A program made the position numbers and the translations under genes. Below are positions 34,382 through 43,403 of a stretch of DNA of 64,000 bases, piece by piece. Source of the stretch: Phymorhynchus buccinoides (taxonomy: Eukaryota > Mollusca > Gastropoda > Neogastropoda > Raphitomidae); contig CM065682.1 of the NCBI GenBank assembly GCA_017654935.2, forward strand, positions 78,327,765 to 78,391,764, read 5' to 3'. Each line of letters starts with the position of its first letter. Positions within the stretch are counted from its first letter, which is position 1. The notes below the pieces were generated by a model. The model saw only the letters and a list, made by a program, of their open reading frames with translations, was not told where the DNA came from and searched no databases.

Positions 34382-37065
34382 ATGCGTACATACACTCATA
34401 TAGGGGCCTGCATGAGGCTTCATTCTAAAATTTATTTGCCCCTTTCTCGTTCACTGAGATGCGTGCACCATCTACGTAAGATTGTGTGTCCTGGCCTGTC
34501 ACAAAGTAGTAGTTTATCGCCACAGAAAATTCTCTGCCCCTGACTCGTCACTAGATGACATGGTTCGAGTCCGTTCTAAAATGATCACCCTTCCGTGTCG
34601 TCAAGAAGTAGTATAAAGCCCCATTGAGATGCAGACCTGTTTACCCCTATTTTGCAAAGTTGTAATTCCTGAAACAAAAAAAAAGGATAATTTTGAAAAA
34701 AACCACCTAATCCAATGCGTGACCAATGAACGTCGATATCGTACTGACCTGAGTGTGCAATACTAATGTCTGTCGAGCAGTAGACACAGAACACATGCTC
34801 GTCACCTAGTGCTGAACGACGTATTCCTGGAATTTTGAGGTAATTTTCCCGGAATTTATGTGCCACTTTTGATGTCTTTTCTTTTGATTTTCGACCAGAA
34901 GATACAGAAGCTTCGGAATGCACTCGCTTGGACGCCATTTTGAAACAGAAAAGGAAATGGCGCAAAATGATTTTTCATCACATCGTTTCAAAAGCTTTGC
35001 TTACCGACGCAACAGTATTTTTTTTTTTTTTTGGATTTTTTTTTCCCGTATTGTTTTTCCGTAGCCGTAATTAGACTTTTTTCCAGTTAAAATTACGGCA
35101 AAATGGGGATGGTAAACAGGTCTGGAGATGCAGTGGACAACCAAGAACGTCAAAAAATTAAATGCATGGCGCTAGAAGAGTTCATGTCATTAAAGACCCA
35201 CCACACCGATGTATGGTAATCAGCGTTTTCACGTGTTCCGAGCAAGAGAGGGAAAATGCATGTCAGCGTAGTGGGTCTTTAAGTGCTGGCTTGTACTCAC
35301 TTTTGCGGTATCAGTGATAGTAATGTTGTTGTGCCCTGGCTAAAAGACTCCAGGGATCATCCCAACAGCCGAACCATTTGAACACTATGATACAAGTGCA
35401 TCAGCTAGGGATGAAAACATTACATGTGTGACCGTTTTTGATTACCCCGCCACGTGAGCAGCCACACTCCGACTTCGGAGGAGTGATAGTAATAATTTCT
35501 GATACATTTAGTTAAGGGCTACCTTGAGTTTCTGTGTGCTACATATGAGCACGGGGCCATTCAGCGTGACTTGGCGATCTGATCTGTTCTGAGACTATGT
35601 GCGATAGTGGGTGAAGTCTCACACATGTTTGTTGATCAGCTTAAATTTACAAAAGGTTTGATTGCTTGTGGCATGATTTTTCGGGGGGTTGTGGGGGTGG
35701 GTGGGATATAATCACAAAAGCAGATTTAGTTTGCACATAGCTTTGTCAGAAAAAAGTTTTTAAAAAAAGGATGAGAAAAGTTCTTTTGTCCTGTAAATTT
35801 CTGTATCTTTCCGCGGGTAAATTGTAAGAATGAAGACAGAAAATGCGTCAGTATTTCTCTCCTAGTGTTTCTTGATTTTGTTTCCCTGATCGTTTCCGTT
35901 TCAGGGTGCCTCTCTGGCGGGGCTGATCAACCGCTACATCTGGGTGTGGCCCAACTGGGACAGGGCGGAGCACGCTGCAGAAGGGGACCACACGGTGGAG
36001 GAGATCAAGGCAGGCTGGCGCACCTACTACCCCATCAACTCCCCTCCTTTCCAGCGCCACTGCGTGTGCCTCAGGCCCCGCCCTGATCCCCGCGCCAACC
36101 AAACCGAGGATTGGGAATGCTGGGACGACGAACCCGACCGCTCGGAAATGGGCGACCAATCGCTGATCAAGAGCGTGGAGTGCCGAGGAGTCGTGAGCGC
36201 GGTTATGGAAACCGTGCACGAGAGCAAAGCCGTGGAGCTGTTGAGGGGCGGGGGCTGGATCGAGGAAGGGGAGAAGGTGTTGCTGGACATCGACGAAGAT
36301 TACTTCGGCTGCGAGAGTTCCATCATGCCGCTGTACAACTCCGGGCTCAGCCACAAGGCCATCAACCAGTTGTCCAATCTTGTGCGGAAGTTTCTCTGCG
36401 TCAACGACGTCCGCTCAGAGGCGCTCGCCGACCAGGTGTTCCACTCCGTCGTGCGGAACGTGCGGGACTTCAAATCCAACCTGTGCGGAGGAGGACGCCC
36501 TCGGAACGAATCCGAGTGCGTGACGGAGTTCGAAGCGGACCGAGCCCTGATCCAGATGATCCCGAAATACTCCGCCGCCCTGACCCGTGCTGGGGCGCCG
36601 GAAATGCTGTGCGACGGCCGAGCGGGCGAGGTCATACTTCAGATCATCATCCGCACGCTGCTCAAACTCGACCTCCGGCAGTTGGACGCGCTGAGCTACG
36701 TGGGCGTGTGCCTGACCACCGCGCCCACCAGCATGGTGTTCGAACCCCGCTCGCTCCACGTGTGCCACGGGTTCAACACCCCCGGCGACTCCCAGGTGAC
36801 CTTCCACGTCCCCACGGAGGACGAGAACGCCAAGAGGTCGGAGGTCATGAAGGCCACGCTGTCTCTCTTGCCGCGGGCTCCGACACTGGTAACGGTGTGT
36901 CGGTCGATGAGGGACGGCTACACTCCATGGAGGTTCTTCGATTCCGTCGAGCGGTCGGTGGTTGCGGTATTGAAGGCGGTGTTTCCCGGCGTGACGGATC
37001 AGTCGTTCCACTTTGACGCCAACCTGCTGGGAGGCAAGAAGGGATGGCCACGTCGACACAGCTAG
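30375..37065 (+). CDS. UPF0489 (C5orf22-like) domain type II membrane protein, 4 exons
   Basis: Join of 30375-30756, 32053-32114, 33073-33198 and 35905-37065 gives 576 residues with matching phases at every junction. Residues 20-38 ([19 protein letters not shown]) form one signal-anchor helix after a basic N-terminus. A D9 acidic run lies near 68-77. The UPF0489 domain starts at [12 protein letters not shown] (117-128) and holds HIDGHSD (150-156) and LLDIDEDYF (316-324). Sequons NHS, NQT and NES and many cysteines fit a lumenal or extracellular C-terminal part. Function of the family is unknown; the HxDxHxD plus DxDxD pattern resembles binuclear-metal arginase/deacetylase folds (inference). 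The splice model is by eye only. Confidence 0.85.
30830..31006. mobile_element. pogo/Tigger-type MITE in intron 1
   Basis: CAGTAGAACCTCCCTTATAA to GGGAGCTTCCACTG, with TA on both sides. Confidence 0.87.
31380..31578. repeat. (CA)n microsatellites with duplicated spacer
   Basis: CA tracts at 31380-31437 and 31508-31578 are each followed by AAGCTTTATATAGATGCATG, so a block of about 140 bp is duplicated. Confidence 0.93.
31655..31744 (+). mobile_element. SINE-like 3' end with (GAA)n tail
   Basis: TTAGTTAGGCGCATAACGGC, CAGCATGACGCATCTGCGCT and a GAAGAAGAA tail match the 3' part of 62803-63088. Confidence 0.75.
31742..32027 (+). mobile_element. CCCTTTCACCGCC-family MITE with triplicated left end
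   Basis: The left end AACCCTTT-ACTGCCTGCTCC is present three times at 26-bp spacing (31742, 31768, 31794). The right end CTGGCAGTGAAGGGGTTAA is at 32009-32027, 25 bp before the exon 2 acceptor. Confidence 0.75.
32053..32114 (+). CDS. exon 2
   Basis: Acceptor TTTGTTTCAG, donor CTG|GTGAGA. Encodes the rest of V128 and [20 protein letters not shown]. It continues the VEEH-x-VL--W pattern of UPF0489 proteins. Confidence 0.85.
32268..32855. mobile_element. pogo/Tigger-type MITE in intron 2, with nested MITE
   Basis: CAGTGGAACCTCCCTTATAA to GGGAGGTTCCACTG. The body is split after AATTACC by the 32368-32776 element. Confidence 0.88.
32368..32776. mobile_element. nested MITE with CACAGCTGTT ends and 4-bp TACC duplication
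   Basis: 409 bp, AT-rich. TIR CACAGCTGTT at both ends. TACC is duplicated exactly (32364-32367 and 32777-32780); the uninterrupted host MITE reads AATTACCTCCCTTATAAG elsewhere, confirming the junction. CAC-starting termini with a 4-bp duplication fit Chapaev/CMC-type elements (inference). Confidence 0.85.
33073..33198 (+). CDS. exon 3: HIDGHSD motif
   Basis: Acceptor AACATCCAG, donor GCT|GTGAGT, 42 codons in phase 0. Encodes [20 protein letters not shown] and the NHS sequon. The acidic/histidine motif is the best-conserved part of the family. Confidence 0.87.
33447..33979. mobile_element. TA-flanked MITE, 'CAGACAAACCCC' family, intron 3
   Basis: TIR CAGACAAACCCCTATTTTAC and its complement (AAAATAGAGGTTTGTCTG), TA on both sides. 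Inner TACGACC words repeat. A short frame around 33662-33730 reads [20 protein letters not shown], similar in style to the start of pogo/CENP-B-type proteins; this could be a transposase remnant. Confidence 0.85.
33993..34167. mobile_element. MITE, 'ATTTTTCGGACTACAAGGCGC' family, intron 3
   Basis: ACCATATTTTTCGGACTACA to CGCCTTATAGTCCGTAGAAT-ACAGTA. Same family as 38396, 47828, 53932 and 58801. Confidence 0.82.
34270..34382. repeat. (CA)n microsatellite
   Basis: Direct reading; CACG/CATG interruptions. Confidence 0.94.
34632..35124 (-). mobile_element. TIR element with 6-bp duplication and zinc-finger coding fragment
   Basis: 493 bp. TIR CAGACCTGTTTACC at both ends; exact GAGATG duplication at 34626-34631 and 35125-35130. 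The minus strand from 34938 encodes [20 protein letters not shown] and later [20 protein letters not shown], a C-x2-C...H BED/hAT-type finger. CAG...CTG termini plus the finger fit a hAT-like element; 6 bp is short for hAT (usually 8), although short-TSD hAT lineages are known. A MITE sharing the TIR lies at 40037-40408. Confidence 0.82.
34740..34938 (-). pseudogene. hAT-like transposase N-terminal fragment (BED-like finger)
   Basis: Frame from ATG 34938: lysine/serine-rich start, then [20 protein letters not shown], then [20 protein letters not shown]. It has only the DNA-binding N-terminus, and the catalytic region is absent. Probably an internal-deletion derivative. Confidence 0.65.
35190..35283. 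mobile_element. minimal TTAAAGAC-family MITE
   Basis: TTAAAGACCCACCACACC to GTAGTGGGTCTTTAA, under 100 bp. Both TIRs are kept and most of the interior is lost. Confidence 0.8.
35325..35485 (-). mobile_element. dispersed repeat, 'CTGGCTAAAAGACTCCAGGG' family, copy 1
   Basis: The same 150-bp sequence occurs at 37912-38068 and inverted at 50655-50812 (GATGAGAACATTA-TGTGTG, CCGCCACGTGAGCAGCCACA, CTCCGACTTCGG). A TTG-rich end suggests a retroposon tail. SINE-like, promoter boxes not found. Confidence 0.65.
35905..37065 (+). CDS. exon 4: bulk of UPF0489 domain and C-terminus
   Basis: Acceptor TTCCGTTTCAG. 386 codons to TAG at 37063. Begins [20 protein letters not shown], includes [14 protein letters not shown] and ends KKGWPRRHS. 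Much more GC-rich than its flanks, with a third-position C/G preference that supports real coding. A candidate AATAAA lies at 38085, about 1 kb downstream. Confidence 0.9.
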   Translation, partial: GASLAGLINRYIWVWPNWDRAEHAAEGDHTVEEIKAGWRTYYPINSPPFQRHCVCLRPRPDPRANQTEDWECWDDEPDRSEMGDQSLIKSVECRGVVSAVMETVHESKAVELLRGGGWIEEGEKVLLDIDEDYFGCESSIMPLYNSGLSHKAINQLSNLVRKFLCVNDVRSEALADQVFHSVVRNVRDFKSNLCGGGRPRNESECVTEFEADRALIQMIPKYSAALTRAGAPEMLCDGRAGEVILQIIIRTLLKLDLRQLDALSYVGVCLTTAPTSMVFEPRSLHVCHGFNTPGDSQVTFHVPTEDENAKRSEVMKATLSLLPRAPTLVTVCRSMRDGYTPWRFFDSVERSVVAVLKAVFPGVTDQSFHFDANLLGGKKGWPRRHS

Positions 37066-37122
37066 TCCCTAAGATGTCAGCTTTGTATTTTTGTGACTGT
37101 CCATGAGGAAGCTGTGCTGTAT

Positions 37123-37852
37123 AAAGGGCCAGCCACACTGCGTACGCTTTGATACCAATGCGATGCGATTGTGACGATGTCTGCGAGTCGTGATTCACGC
37201 GAAATACTTCCGTCTTTAAAAAAAATGGAACTATTTTCGCTCGCCGTACTCAAGTAGACACCCAATACACAAATCCACTAAAATGTCTGAAACAAAAATA
37301 CAGATTTGTGTATGGGGTTGCGACAAATATAGTGAACATAGCTATACAGTGGAACCTCCCGTAGAAGACCTCCCATTATAAGACTCCCTCCCACATAAGA
37401 CCTACTTCTCTGAGACATTGCCCTTCTTTGTAAGTATTAAAATTACCTCCCTTTCAAGACCCCTCCCTTATAAGACCTCATTTTGGATGATTTTTGAAGG
37501 TCTTTCCAACTAGGGTTATTAACGCCCTTGACAGTGAGAGTGATTCCCTTGCTGGTCAGTACTAACAAGGGCATTCACTCTTGCGAAAGGCAGCCGTTAA
37601 GTGGCATCAAATAGGGTTTATTGGCGAGTTATCCCCCTGTCTGGTCAGTACTGAACCATCTTCCCCCACCCACCAAGGGCATTCACTCTTGCAAAAGGTG
37701 TTCGTGGCAGACCCCAATAAGGGAGGTTCCACTGCAGTAGGATTTCATCAGATTTATGGAGACAGTAGAATTTCACGAGAATCATGCCTCACTAATGTCA
37801 CAATCGGATAGCATTGGGGTCAAATCGCGTGCAGGGTGGCTGCCCCTTAAGA
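37123..37852. mobile_element. MITE, 'GGGCCAGCCACACTGC' family, with nested pogo MITE
   Basis: Left arm AAGGGCCAGCCACACTGCGT and right arm GCAGGGTGGCTGCCCCTTAA. Inner mirrored words GTGACGATGTCTGCGAGTCG and GAATCATGCCTCACTAATGT are shared with 46203-46560 and 54692-55172. Split by the element at 37347-37734. Confidence 0.8.
37347..37734. mobile_element. pogo/Tigger-type MITE nested in the 37123 MITE
   Basis: CAGTGGAACCTCCCGTAGAA to GGGAGGTTCCACTG. Its right half holds extra sequence with an internal duplication (CTGGTCAGTACT and AAGGGCATTCACTCTTGC each twice). The empty site is seen in the 46203 copy (GAACAAAACCAGTAGGATTT). Confidence 0.85.
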
Positions 37853-37911
37853 TATCAGGTTTATGCATCTGCGACTGTCCTTGAGAAAACACGACCTAAG
37901 TCGCTGAAGCT

Positions 37912-38068
37912 TGTTGCTGTACCCTGGCTAAAAGACTCCAGGGATCATCCCAACAAGCGGAAGCAATTGAACACAATATCGTACAAGCTACGGATGAGAA
38001 CAGATGTGTATGTGACCGTTTTTTATTACCCCGCCACATGGGCAGCCACACTCCGACTTCGAGGGATG
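37912..38068 (-). mobile_element. dispersed repeat, 'CTGGCTAAAAGACTCCAGGG' family, copy 2
   Basis: Same order as 35325-35485. Near the candidate AATAAA of the UPF0489 gene, so it may lie in its 3' UTR. Confidence 0.65.
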
Positions 38069-38395
38069 CTACAGCTTGATTTTGAATAAAAGCCAAAAAT
38101 AGTCAACCACTCCCATGATATTTATCTCTGCTTTAATGTGTGTTAACTGGTGAAATTCAAAACACAACTCTTAAATTTAAACGATTTCCTTGATGATGCA
38201 ATCATTTTTTAACTTATTTTTGTTGTTGATGAAAAAAGAAAGAAAAGTGTGTTCTGAATCAGATTCTATAAATGATATACATGTACCTTAGATAGGGATG
38301 CAAACATTCAAAGGACTGTGAAATGAAAATAACAATTTATGTCATTCTTGTGCATAAATGAAGCAATTGCATTGGTTCCGATTTAACACATTTAC

Positions 38396-38942
38396 CGTCA
38401 TTTTCGGACTATAAGGCGATATTTTTTTCTCCAATTTCGACCTATGCGCTTAATAAACGAGGGCGCCCTATTAGTGAGCAAAATCGTGAGAAGAGAGGCA
38501 ACGATTGCCGTGCTCAGTACAGTCTAGTCACAACATCGAAAGTGGTAACGAGTCGCCGGTACGACGAATACTCGCGTTAAAATCCCTGTTATCATCCGAG
38601 ATATTGTCCAACAGATGCCATAACCCTTCATTGGATGTAAAAAGCATCGTTGTAGAGCTTAAAATTCCATAATTCTACCAGTTTTCGCGAAGAAAAGTCC
38701 AAACACAACAACCGGAAGTCGCAAAAACGGAAGTTCGATTATTTGAGAAGGGAGCCAACTCTCGTTTATGACAGCAGTCGGTAGGCGTTTACAGGATGTG
38801 TACAGGCTTCAAACTTCGACTTTCTTTTGCGAGGTGTATAAACAAGGGCGCCTTTTATTTAAATTTTTTCAGATTTTTCTTGAAAATTGCCCTATTCGCC
38901 TTATGCACAGCAGCGCCTAATGATCCGAAAAGTATGGTAATG
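38396..38942. mobile_element. large MITE of the 'TTTTCGGACTATAAGGCG' type
   Basis: Left CATTTTCGGACTATAAGGCG, right GCGCCTAATGATCCGAAAAG-TATGGTA. About 547 bp with a unique interior. Ends are diverged from the 58801 copy. Confidence 0.65.
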
Positions 38943-39046
38943 CTGATAATTTTCTATGAATGAATGAGTTTTGCACATCCCTGTACACTTCGCTATCAAT
39001 CATGTAAAAAATGCATTTGCAGTTATATCTTTTATTTAGGAACAGA

Positions 39047-39452
39047 ATTTCGTCGGTGAAAGTCAGAAACCTCATAACTCAATTTTGGTAGTTTTGAGAA
39101 AAATGAAGAAAAAAAAAGGTTTATAAATTAACCGTGTTGACCACAAGCTATTAACTATGATGAATATGTTGTTCAAGACATTGCAGAGTTCAGTCTTGCA
39201 TTTTGTTAAAATTACTTTTTTTTTTTTAATACTTGAAAAGAACGAAGATATGATTTTTTTTGTCCTTAAGTAGATCTGAATTTGAGACTTTCTATTTACA
39301 CAACCTCATTTACAGCAGATAGAAAGTTGTTAGACTTAGAGATGCAAGCTTTTGGTGGTTGGTGGCAGGACAAAATAGAGAGCTGACTATGTATCTAACT
39401 CAAATCCCCCAAAAATCGAGTCACGAGGTTTCTGACTTTCACCGACGATTTG
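39047..39452. mobile_element. foldback MITE, 'GTCGGTGAAAGTCAGAAACC' family, copy 1
   Basis: Inverted arms CGTCGGTGAAAGTCAGAAAC / GTTTCTGACTTTCACCGACG. Second copy 50928-51332 has the same interior (GAACGAAGATA, GAGAGCTGACTATGTATCTA). Confidence 0.82.
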
Positions 39453-39564
39453 CTCTTTCAGCTTTTGCTCTTGTCTTTCTATTGATTATTGTGATGATGG
39501 TGATTACGATTATTATGATTATGATAGTGTGTATTTGTTTGCATTTATTTATGTATGATTAGTT

Positions 39565-39989
39565 GGTAAAGGTAAAGATGTGCCACCGCCCCTGCATTTC
39601 TCGGTTAATTGCAATTTTCCGTTTTTGCCTTTCTTACCAAACATAAAGCTGTATTTTATTAACCTTTTTAGCTAATAACCTTTTTGGAATACTAACCCTA
39701 TCCTTAACCCTAGCCCTAACCCTAACCCTACCCCCCCCCCCCCCACTATAAGACGGGAAAATGCAATGAACCATGACTGTGACAAATGGTGCCATGTACT
39801 GCAATACATGGGGGGGGGGGGGGGCGGGGGGGTCCTATTAGATAATGGCCTAGGGTTAGGGATAGGGTTAGTATTCCAAAAAGGTTATTAGCTAAAAAGG
39901 TTCATAAAATACAGCTTTATGAAAGACAAAAACGGGAAAATGGAATTAACTGAGAAATGCAGGGGGGGTGGCACATCTTGACCTTTACC
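39565..39989. mobile_element. foldback MITE with telomere-like core, copy 2
   Basis: GGTAAAGGTAAAGATGTGCC to GGCACATCTTGACCTTTACC. Core CCCTAACCCTAACCCTAC then C and G runs and TAGGGTTAGG. Flanks GATTAGTT / GATTATGT form a likely 8-bp duplication with two changes. Confidence 0.88.
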
Positions 39990-40036
39990 GATTATGTTTT
40001 TTAAAGTAACGCCTCCCTTGCCATGAACCTGTACAT

Positions 40037-40408
40037 CAGACCTGTTTACTCTACTCTTTTCGAGTAGTATTCTACTCAATTTGGACCTCTACTATTCTTC
40101 AAAATTGAAAATAATGCTCTAATTACTCTTTTTCAGTGAACGTCGTTTTGATGGTTTAATGAACAAAACTACACATTTTGCACCCAAACTACTCATTTGG
40201 TTTAAACAAGATTTATTCAAGTGAAGCACATACAGCAGCACATAATTTAAATGAGTAGAGCACAACAAGCTTAGAGCTTATACAAGGCACTCCAACATTT
40301 TTCAATTACATAGAAATTGGCTGCTACAAGCATGGAAAATAAACAGCACAACATCTCATTTCAGCTATCCAGACTACTCAAGACTTGTGTAGGGGGTAAA
40401 CAGGTCTG
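40037..40408. mobile_element. MITE related to 34632 (CAGACCTGTTTAC TIR)
   Basis: CAGACCTGTTTACTCTACTC at the left, GGGGGTAAACAGGTCTG at the right. TGTACA occurs on both sides (40030-40035 with one extra T, and 40409-40414), a likely 6-bp duplication. Non-coding. Confidence 0.8.
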
Positions 40409-41355
40409 TGTACAATCTTGTGTATGGTTTTGCATGTGCACTCCATCGCATCTGGTATCTACTTGAAATCACTTGTGTAGGGGGTAAGCAGGTCTGTGTA
40501 CAATCTTGTGTATGGTTTTGCATGTGCACTCCATCGCATCTGGTGTCTACTTGAAATCACTTGTGTAGGGGGTAAGCAGGTCTGTGTACAATCTTGTGTA
40601 TGGTTTTGCATGTGCACTCCATCGCATCAGGTATCTACTTGAAATCACTTGTGTAGGGGGTAAGCAGGTCTGTGTACAATCTTGTGTATGGTTTTGCATG
40701 TGCACTCCATCGCATCTGGTATCTACTTGAAATCACTTGTGTAGGGGGTAAGCAGGTCTGTGTACAATCTTGTGTATGGTTTTGCATGTGCACTCCATCG
40801 CATCTGGTGTCTACTTGAAATCACTTGTGTAGGGGGTAAGCAGGTCTGTGTACAATCTTGTGTATGGTTTTGCATGTGCACTCCATCGCATCAGGTATCT
40901 ACTTGAAATCACTTGTGTAGGGGGTAAGCAGGTCTGTGTACAATCTTGTGTATGGTTTTGCATGTGCACTCCATCGCATCAGGTATCTACTTGAAATCAC
41001 TTGTGTAGGGGGTAAGCAGGTCTGTGTACAATCTTGTGTATGGTTTTGCATGTGCACTCCATCGCATCAGGTATCTACTTGAAATCACTTGTGTAGGGGG
41101 TAAGCAGGTCTGTGTACAATCTTGTGTATGGTTTTGCATGTGCACTCCATCACATCAGGTATCTACTCGAAATCACTTGTGTAGGGGGTTAGCAGGTCTG
41201 TGTACAATCTTGTGTATGGTTTTGCATGTGCACTCCATCGCATCAGGTATCTACTTGAAATCACTTGTGTAGGGGGTTAGCAGGTCTGTGTACAATCTTG
41301 TGTATGGTTTTGCATGTGCACTCCATCGCATCTGGTGTCTACTTGAAATCACTTG
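40383..41355. repeat. 88-bp satellite, 11 units
   Basis: Period 88 (CAATCTTG at 40413, 40501, 40589 and so on). Each unit carries ACTTGTGTAGGGGGTAAGCA-GGTCTG, the right end of the 40037-40408 MITE, then TGTACA and about 53 bp of the original flank. Units are over 95% alike by eye. Confidence 0.95.
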
Positions 41356-41449
41356 GTTTGTGGTATGATTTATTAAATAGTACACAAACAAAAACAAAGT
41401 GTTTCTATAACACTGAAAACCATTAAGCATTTTGGGGGGGTATTTGGTA

Positions 41450-41885
41450 TATTCTAGTCACAGATATTTATTTCTGTGAAATTCGGGCTGCTCTCCCCCG
41501 GAGAGCTCGTCGCCGCAAGTGCAGCGCCTACCCAATTTTTTTTAAAAAATTTTTTTTATATTTTTTTGCGGGGGGGGACACAGGGTGAGGAGGGGGTGTG
41601 GGCACACTTGGAAAACCTAGCTATGAATTTGGCCATACCAGGCAGTTGTATTTCTCCCTGCTCTTACCGACTTTTAACTGCCGTGGGATTTTTATGTGCG
41701 TAAAGCGCACGAGTCAGACTAGCTTTAAGTCCCCATCCGAAGGACTCGACGTTCAGTTCGATTTTCCTGTCAAACTAGAAAGAAAGGGCGAGGAGGCCGG
41801 GATTCGAACCTGGGTCACTCACGTTGCAGTCACGCATTACATTTGGCAGGCGAACGTCTTAGCCACTCTGCCACCTTTCTCCCTA
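41450..41885 (-). mobile_element. full-length tRNA-derived SINE, type 1
   Basis: The minus strand starts GGCAGAGTGGCTAAGACG (box A-like) with box B GGTTCGAATCC, i.e. a tRNA-like head of about 75 nt. It continues through GGATGGGGACTTAAAGC to the tail GGAGAGCAGCCCGAATTTCA-CAGA. It shares only the 3' tail with the type-2 SINE at 50142. Confidence 0.85.
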
Positions 41886-42044
41886 GGTAGGACTGGATTG
41901 AGGAATATAGGTGGAAATAGGTGGGAATGGGAAACCCAAAACTAAATGAGTAAATAGGGGCGTAAGTAAGTCAGTAAGTAAACTAGAATGGAGAGAAAAT
42001 GTTTTAAAAACCTGAATTAAATCTCTCCCATCCTTCATAAGAAT

Positions 42045-42110
42045 AATAATAATAATAATAATAATTAATAATGCTTATATAGCGCATAATCTTGCAGAGC
42101 AACTCAATGT
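42045..42110 (-). mobile_element. LINE 3'-tail fragment, antisense (ATT)n
   Basis: AAT repeats followed by GCTTATATAGCGCATAATCT; the sense strand is a typical GCGCTATATAA-(ATT)n LINE terminus. A second such tail is at 42718-42800 (CATTTATATAGCGCTTTATT). Confidence 0.65.
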
Positions 42111-42266
42111 GCTTTTCACTCACCATTCGTACAAACATTTCTAACAGACTGGTTCACGTATCCTCACCATACATCTCTATGAAAATGAATACATTAGAGA
42201 ATGCATTGCATATAATCATAACACAACACACTAACACCAGAGTATTCTTTTTAACTTTTGGAAATA

Positions 42267-42687
42267 CAGTGGAACCTCCCTTATAAGACCCTCCCTTATA
42301 AGACCCCCTCCCACTTAAGACCCACTTCTCTGAGACATTGCCCTTCTTTGTCAGTATTCAAATTACCTCCCCTAACACAACTCCCGTTTAAGACCTTATT
42401 TATGATTTCTCAAGATCTTAACCCTTTCACCGCCGATGTCGCATCATTGCACCATAATGATTTATACCCACGTCATAAAAAGCCTTGAAATCTGGGCCTG
42501 TTAGCCAACGATCTTGCGTTCTTGATGTTAAGAGGTAACGATAGGCCCTATTTTAAACATGTCACAGAGGATTTAATCCCCAAGATTGCTGACGAAATCT
42601 TTTGTCTGATTCATGTAAGTTTCATTGAACATTTTGGCTACAAATTTTCTGGCAGTGAAAGGGTTAAAAGGGGGGGGGTGTCCACTG
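42267..42687. mobile_element. pogo/Tigger-type MITE with nested TTAA MITE
   Basis: CAGTGGAACCTCCCTTATAA to TGTCCACTG with TA outside. A CCCTTTCACCGCC-family element sits at a TTAA in its right arm. Confidence 0.87.
42421..42667. mobile_element. CCCTTTCACCGCC-family MITE, nested
   Basis: GATC-TTAA|CCCTTTCACCGCC at the left and GTGAAAGGG|TTAA-AAGG at the right. Removing it with one TTAA restores the host MITE's GGTCTTA-AAGGG arm. Confidence 0.87.
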
Positions 42688-42769
42688 TACCTTGCATGTT
42701 TTTTTTTCTTTGTGTATAATAATAATACTAATAATACTGAACATTTATATAGCGCTTTATTCCCTTTGC

Positions 42770-43400
42770 AGGGAGCTCAAAGCGCTTTACATAGACAATA
42801 AAACACTAATAAGTTAACATTATACACATAAGACTCACTACAATAAAATAAAACAGACATAAAATAGTATTATTTAAACAAAGTCCTGTTCATAACCACA
42901 AAATTTGAAACAATAGTACTATAAAAGAAACAATTGCAAGGGAAATCAAAGTTCATGAGCTTATGTGCAAACACACACGCTAACAGAGGACACAGTCACA
43001 CACACGCACGCGTAATAATCAATGGGCATTCACACACACACAGTCACACACACACACACACACACACATACGCCACAAACCTTTTCAGATCATTACTATA
43101 CTAATGATGCTGTGTTGAACATATTTTTGTCCGACTCACTGAATCTACCTCGCACTGTATTCTATCCTATACTAAAGGCTTTACTACATTATCTGTTCTT
43201 AGGTGTGATTTGTTCTTCTTTTATTTCCTCTCCATTTTTTTCCATCATTTATTGCTTTCTTGCATTTTCTATACCATGCTTTTGATAAATCCATTCTACA
43301 TTTTTTGCTTTACCGGGCACCTCGATCACCATTATATTCTGTGATAAATGTAGGTTTTTCTCTCTTCCTTTCATCATTATTTTATTCTCCTTTTCTTTTC
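42770..43400. other. AT-rich stretch, no gene recognised
   Basis: Short (CA)n at 43035-43069. The single 87-codon frame has no motif. Confidence 0.4.
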
Positions 43401-43403
43401 TGA

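Noticed and set aside
36111..37016. 301-codon arginine-rich frame overlapping exon 4
   Set aside because: It is a shadow in another frame of the GC-rich UPF0489 exon; only the UPF0489 frame continues across splice sites and has the family motifs.
36415..37059. 214-codon minus-strand frame opposite exon 4
   Set aside because: Antisense shadow caused by high GC3 in the real exon.
41800..41885. Functional tRNA gene on the minus strand
   Set aside because: Same reasoning: a tRNA-like head continues into a SINE body and tail.
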